Of a stretch of 64,000 nucleotides of DNA, positions 61,097 through 64,000 are shown piece by piece. How positions within the stretch are numbered: the stretch's first letter is position 1; every line of letters starts with the position of its first letter. This stretch comes from Bacteroidales bacterium UBA6229 (GTDB taxonomy: Bacteria; Bacteroidota; Bacteroidia; Bacteroidales; F082), in assembly GCA_002440975.1 (NCBI GenBank), contig DJWN01000089.1:8782-72781 (forward strand), in the 5' to 3' direction. The notes under the pieces are model-generated. The model had not been told where the DNA came from and ran no database searches. It saw only the letters and a program-made list of their open reading frames with translations. A program made the translations under genes and the position numbers.

Positions 61097-63142
61097 TTAG
61101 AATTCCAGAATTTCCTTAGCCGCTGCATAGATTTTATCGGCATTAGGCAGTATGGCTTTTTCCAGAATCCGGTTAAAGCCAACCGGAGTAAAAGTGGATC
61201 CAACACGTTTTACCGGAGCATCGAGGTATTCAAAAGCTTCTTCCGCAATAATGGAAGCCAGCTCGCCGCCAAATCCGGCAAAAATCTTTTCCTCATGCAC
61301 AACCAGCACACGCGAAGTCTTTTTTACGGTTGCCACAATGGCTTCCTTATCCAGAGGAATCAGGCTGCGAATGTCGAGCACCTCTATTTCTTTGCCTGTT
61401 TCGTCGCTGATGCGATCAGCTACCTGAACGGCCATATGCGTGGTGTTTCCATAGGTGATGATACTCAAATCGGAACCACTGCGACGGATGCGTGCTTTTC
61501 CGAAAGGCACTTCGAAATCATCAGGCACCACGGTTTCGGCTACCGGATCATTATACAGTGCTTTGGGCTCCAAAAATACTGTCGGCCCCTGACTGCGCAT
61601 GGCAGTGCGCAAAAGTCCTGCGGCATCGTCAGCATATGAAGGATAAACGATACGCAAACCGGGGAAGGTAGCCAACGCTCCTTCGATGGTTTGAGAGTGA
61701 TACAGCCCGCCGCCAATATAACCACCAGAAGCCAGACGAATAACAACATTCGCTGAAAAAGCACCATTGCTACGCCAGTAATCATGCGAAGTTTCGACCA
61801 GCTGCTCCATGGCAGGCCAGAAATAATCGGCAAATTCAGCACCTTCAACAACAATACGAATCTTTTTATTGAAGCGACTCATGCCATTGGCTGTTCCCAT
61901 GATATAATCCTCGGCAATTGGCGCATTGAACACCCGCTCTTTGCCAAATTCCTGCTGCATTCCCTTGGTCACATTAAAGATACCGCCTTTGTCTTTGTTG
62001 GCAACATCCTGCCCCCAAATGAAGGTGTCAGGGTTTTTGCGAAACTCGTCTTTTAATGTTTCGTTCAGGGCCTGGATAAATTTCATCGGCTTGCCTTTGG
62101 TTCCATCGTGCAGACCTTCAGGATACTTTTCTGCTTTGTAAGCTTCGGGTAAAACAAAGTCGAAAATGCTGTCCGGACTAGGATCAGCAGCTTTGATCAC
62201 CTTTTTATGGGCAGCGGAAATAGTCTTTTTGGCTTCAGCATCCAGTGCATTGAGTTCTTCTTCGGAAAATTTGCCTGAATGAATCAGCTGCACCCTGAAA
62301 CGCACCAGCGGGTCGCTCAGGCTCACGCAATGTCTCTCGTTGTCATCACGATACAACTCGTGGCGGTCTGAGTTGGAATGCGAATGGATACGCACACAAT
62401 TGGCGTGAACAATTACCGGTTCGCCATGCTTTTCGATGTGTTCGCGTGCTTCGAACATGGCATTCATTGAGTTGAACACACTTTTGCCATCGCAATAGAT
62501 GATTTTCAAATTGCGGATGCCGCGGTAGTTTTCTGCCGCACGGCGGTTGGCCGATTGATCTTTCTGTGGCACGGAAATCCCGTATTGGTTATCTTGAAAA
62601 ACAAAAAGTACCGGCAGTTTTTCATTGGAAGCACCATTGATGGCTTCAAAAACGTAACCCTCAGAGGTGGAAGATTCGCCCTGTGAGCTGATGGCAATGC
62701 CCTTGGCTTCATAACGCTTAATACCTCTGGCTGTTCCAACGGCATGGAGTGTATGATTTCCTGTGGCCGAGGAAACATTTTGTATGTTCCATTCGGGTTT
62801 GGCAAAGTGATTCGACATATGACGACCACCACTGGCCGGATCATCGGCTTTGGAAAGACCATTCAGGATGATCTCCTCGGCTGTGAGGCCGGCTGAAATC
62901 GCGGTAAGCATATCACGATAGTATGGAAACAGGAAGTCTGTTTCGCGATTAAAAACCTGGCCAATAGCAAGTTGAATACCATCATGACCGGCATAGGGGG
63001 CATGATACGACCAGCCTAACGCCTGCTTAAGATAATTAGGTGCTTTTTCATCAATCTGACGGCCAAGGGTCATCAGACTGTACCACTTTTTAAGGGTTTC
63101 CTTGTCCGTATTGTCTAAGGTAAATTTTCTTTTTTGTGTCAT
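61097..63142 (-). CDS. Fused 2-oxoacid dehydrogenase E1 (alpha + beta)
   Basis: Thiamine-diphosphate E1 component of a 2-oxoacid dehydrogenase complex with alpha (~1-330) and beta (~345-681) in one chain. Alpha carries the TPP region SSQGESSTSEGYVFEAINGAS ending in QDNQYGIS, with Ser in place of the second Gly of the GDG motif. Beta shows AIVATVKKTSRVLVVHEE and EYLDAPVKRVGS. Such fused E1s are common in Bacteroidota and are usually called branched-chain 2-oxoacid (or pyruvate) dehydrogenase; the exact substrate cannot be told. No E2 or E3 lies nearby. Start at 63140-63142 (MTQKRKFTLDNTD); a TTG two codons earlier is possible. Confidence 0.9.
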   Translation of the reverse strand: MTQKRKFTLDNTDKETLKKWYSLMTLGRQIDEKAPNYLKQALGWSYHAPYAGHDGIQLAIGQVFNRETDFLFPYYRDMLTAISAGLTAEEIILNGLSKADDPASGGRHMSNHFAKPEWNIQNVSSATGNHTLHAVGTARGIKRYEAKGIAISSQGESSTSEGYVFEAINGASNEKLPVLFVFQDNQYGISVPQKDQSANRRAAENYRGIRNLKIIYCDGKSVFNSMNAMFEAREHIEKHGEPVIVHANCVRIHSHSNSDRHELYRDDNERHCVSLSDPLVRFRVQLIHSGKFSEEELNALDAEAKKTISAAHKKVIKAADPSPDSIFDFVLPEAYKAEKYPEGLHDGTKGKPMKFIQALNETLKDEFRKNPDTFIWGQDVANKDKGGIFNVTKGMQQEFGKERVFNAPIAEDYIMGTANGMSRFNKKIRIVVEGAEFADYFWPAMEQLVETSHDYWRSNGAFSANVVIRLASGGYIGGGLYHSQTIEGALATFPGLRIVYPSYADDAAGLLRTAMRSQGPTVFLEPKALYNDPVAETVVPDDFEVPFGKARIRRSGSDLSIITYGNTTHMAVQVADRISDETGKEIEVLDIRSLIPLDKEAIVATVKKTSRVLVVHEEKIFAGFGGELASIIAEEAFEYLDAPVKRVGSTFTPVGFNRILEKAILPNADKIYAAAKEILEF

Positions 63143-63185
63143 TATCAATGATTTGGGCTTAACAAGCTTTATATTTCAGCGTTTG

Positions 63186-63193
63186 CAAAGGTA
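63186..63193 (-). promoter_or_regulatory. Candidate -7 element of the E1 gene
   Basis: TACCTTTG on the minus strand, an exact TAnnTTTG match, 43 nt before the start codon. The -33 element is not clear. Confidence 0.45.
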
Positions 63194-63536
63194 CAAATTT
63201 TGGCTAATTTTTAAACGATCTAAATAACTTTGGACGTTTGTTGCTTTGCAAACGGTTGAACTTTATTAAAGTTGATCAATATAATTCATCATATAAACAA
63301 CAAGCATGAATGGAAAAGGGTTCAATGCCTTTTAATCTATAATTCCTTTTTAATTCTCTCAAAAAAAATTAATCCATAAGCCGTATTATCTAAAACATAT
63401 TATGCAAAATCACTTTAAACCTTACTTCATTACTAAAAAAAAACCGGATTTGTCTTGGATATCTGAAATATAATTGTTATGTTTGTTCCCAACAACAAAA
63501 CGACATTAACCAATGTGTCTGACAATCAACATATTA

Positions 63537-63545
63537 CCCCCCCCC
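63537..63545 (+). repeat. Poly-C run (9 C)
   Basis: Nine consecutive Cs in a generally AT-rich, gene-poor 640-bp region (63143-63785) between the E1 gene and the small secreted peptide. Homopolymer runs can vary in length by slippage and can switch genes on and off; here it lies about 240 bp upstream of the peptide gene, inside an ORF (63513-63716) that I do not regard as a gene. Confidence 0.6.
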
Positions 63546-63705
63546 GTTCTAATTCTGGCATTTTGCTACGAATTCCGGTTACTACATTTACTTAAGCCTT
63601 GGTTTTATGTGTTTTCGGGTTCGGTTATATGTTGTCGTCAATTTATACCTTATTGCACAACAAAATATATTTTTTGGTTGGGGAAGAATAAATTTGATCG
63701 AGGTG

Positions 63706-63735
63706 AGCCGCTTTAGTAATTATTTACTGAGGCGG
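63706..63735 (+). other. Strong hairpin upstream of the small secreted peptide gene
   Basis: GCCGCTTTAGTAA (63706-63718) pairs with TTACTGAGGCGGC (63723-63735) around a 4-nt loop, 13 bp with two G-U pairs as RNA. No T tract follows, so it is not a classic terminator. It would lie in the 5 prime leader, about 50 nt before the start codon, and could stabilise the transcript or control its translation. Confidence 0.6.
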
Positions 63736-63785
63736 CCTGCTTTAAATCAATTAAATCGAATTAATAATTTAAACACCAATATGTT

Positions 63786-63965
63786 ATGAAAAAGTTTTTT
63801 GTAATTTTTATAGTATTCTTTGCACTTTCATTTACATCTAAAATTGCTTATGCGGCTGAAAGTGATTGCTATGTCCATAATATGTGTGATAATTATGTAG
63901 TTATTTGTGATGCTTACGACTATTTAATCTGGGATGAGATATATTGCGGTATAAGCGAGGAATAG
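63786..63965 (+). CDS. Small secreted cysteine-containing peptide, 59 aa
   Basis: ATG 63786, TAG 63963-63965. A clear signal peptide (MKKFFVIFIVFFALSFTSKI, then AYA) is followed by a ~36-residue acidic, aromatic-rich peptide with four Cys (C28, C34, C41, C54), an even number that could form two disulfides in the periplasm or outside. No family was recognised; it is loosely like the small secreted Cys peptides seen near peptide-export genes in Bacteroidota, but no NVEALA-type motif is present. A strong hairpin precedes it. The rest of any operon lies outside the window. Confidence 0.65.
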   Translation: MKKFFVIFIVFFALSFTSKIAYAAESDCYVHNMCDNYVVICDAYDYLIWDEIYCGISEE

Positions 63966-64000
63966 ACCCTAATTCGAGTCTGTCTTTAAAGTTAAATTTT

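Noticed and set aside
63513..63716. 67-codon ORF running through the poly-C tract
   Set aside because: Its composition is unlike a folded protein, no family is recognised, and it lies in a probable leader region.

Overview
The window looks like chromosomal DNA of a member of the Bacteroidota, probably class Bacteroidia. The evidence is several secreted proteins with type IX secretion (T9SS) sorting domains, a PorP/SprF-type partner, a fused 2-oxoacid dehydrogenase E1, near absence of Shine-Dalgarno signals, and exact matches to the Bacteroidota -7 promoter element TAnnTTTG, best seen before the initiator tRNA. Genus cannot be fixed from sequence reading. There is no phage, integrase, insertion sequence or CRISPR array.

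Layout. 1-3.1 kb: end of a DUF4296 gene, a lipoprotein, a thioredoxin-like T9SS cargo, deoC, and two tiny genes behind a sigma-54-like promoter, one a 49-residue zinc ribbon. 3.1-12.3 kb: housekeeping genes (malQ, a tandem double adenylate kinase next to hpt, trhO, mfd). 12.8-18.9 kb: an apparent extracellular nucleic-acid processing cluster (lamin-tail protein, TonB-dependent receptor, secreted endonuclease I). 19-25.1 kb: a dolichol-phosphate-mannose-synthase-like glycosyltransferase, pyrC and a MORN lipoprotein face an era-der-S4-nuclease/phosphatase operon. 25.2-25.8 kb: initiator tRNA and a DUF4260 gene broken by an amber codon. 26.2-30.8 kb: a hybrid histidine kinase, an NtrC-type regulator and a PepSY-like secreted protein with a sigma-54-like promoter and palindromic upstream sites. 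31-41.1 kb: a GH47 mannosidase lipoprotein and two gingipain-like C25 peptidases. 41.4-45.9 kb: a tyrosine/homogentisate degradation operon. 46-48.8 kb: an Old Yellow Enzyme, a ceramidase-like membrane protein and a dihydroorotate-dehydrogenase-like protein. 49.2-59.2 kb: a translationally coupled operon of a 2226-residue repeat-built surface protein (type B sorting domain), an OmpA/SPOR protein and a PorP/SprF protein. 59.2-64 kb: a C-terminal processing protease, fused E1, and a short secreted cysteine-containing peptide at the right edge.

The main themes are T9SS surface biology (six cargo proteins plus a SprF-like partner), a possible nucleic-acid scavenging unit, and a possible kinase/regulator/sigma-54 circuit. 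The most unusual items are the double adenylate kinase whose second half has lost the conserved DGFPRT aspartate, the regularly repeating surface protein, and the sigma-54-like promoters of very small genes. All functional calls come from motif recognition; no database search was run.
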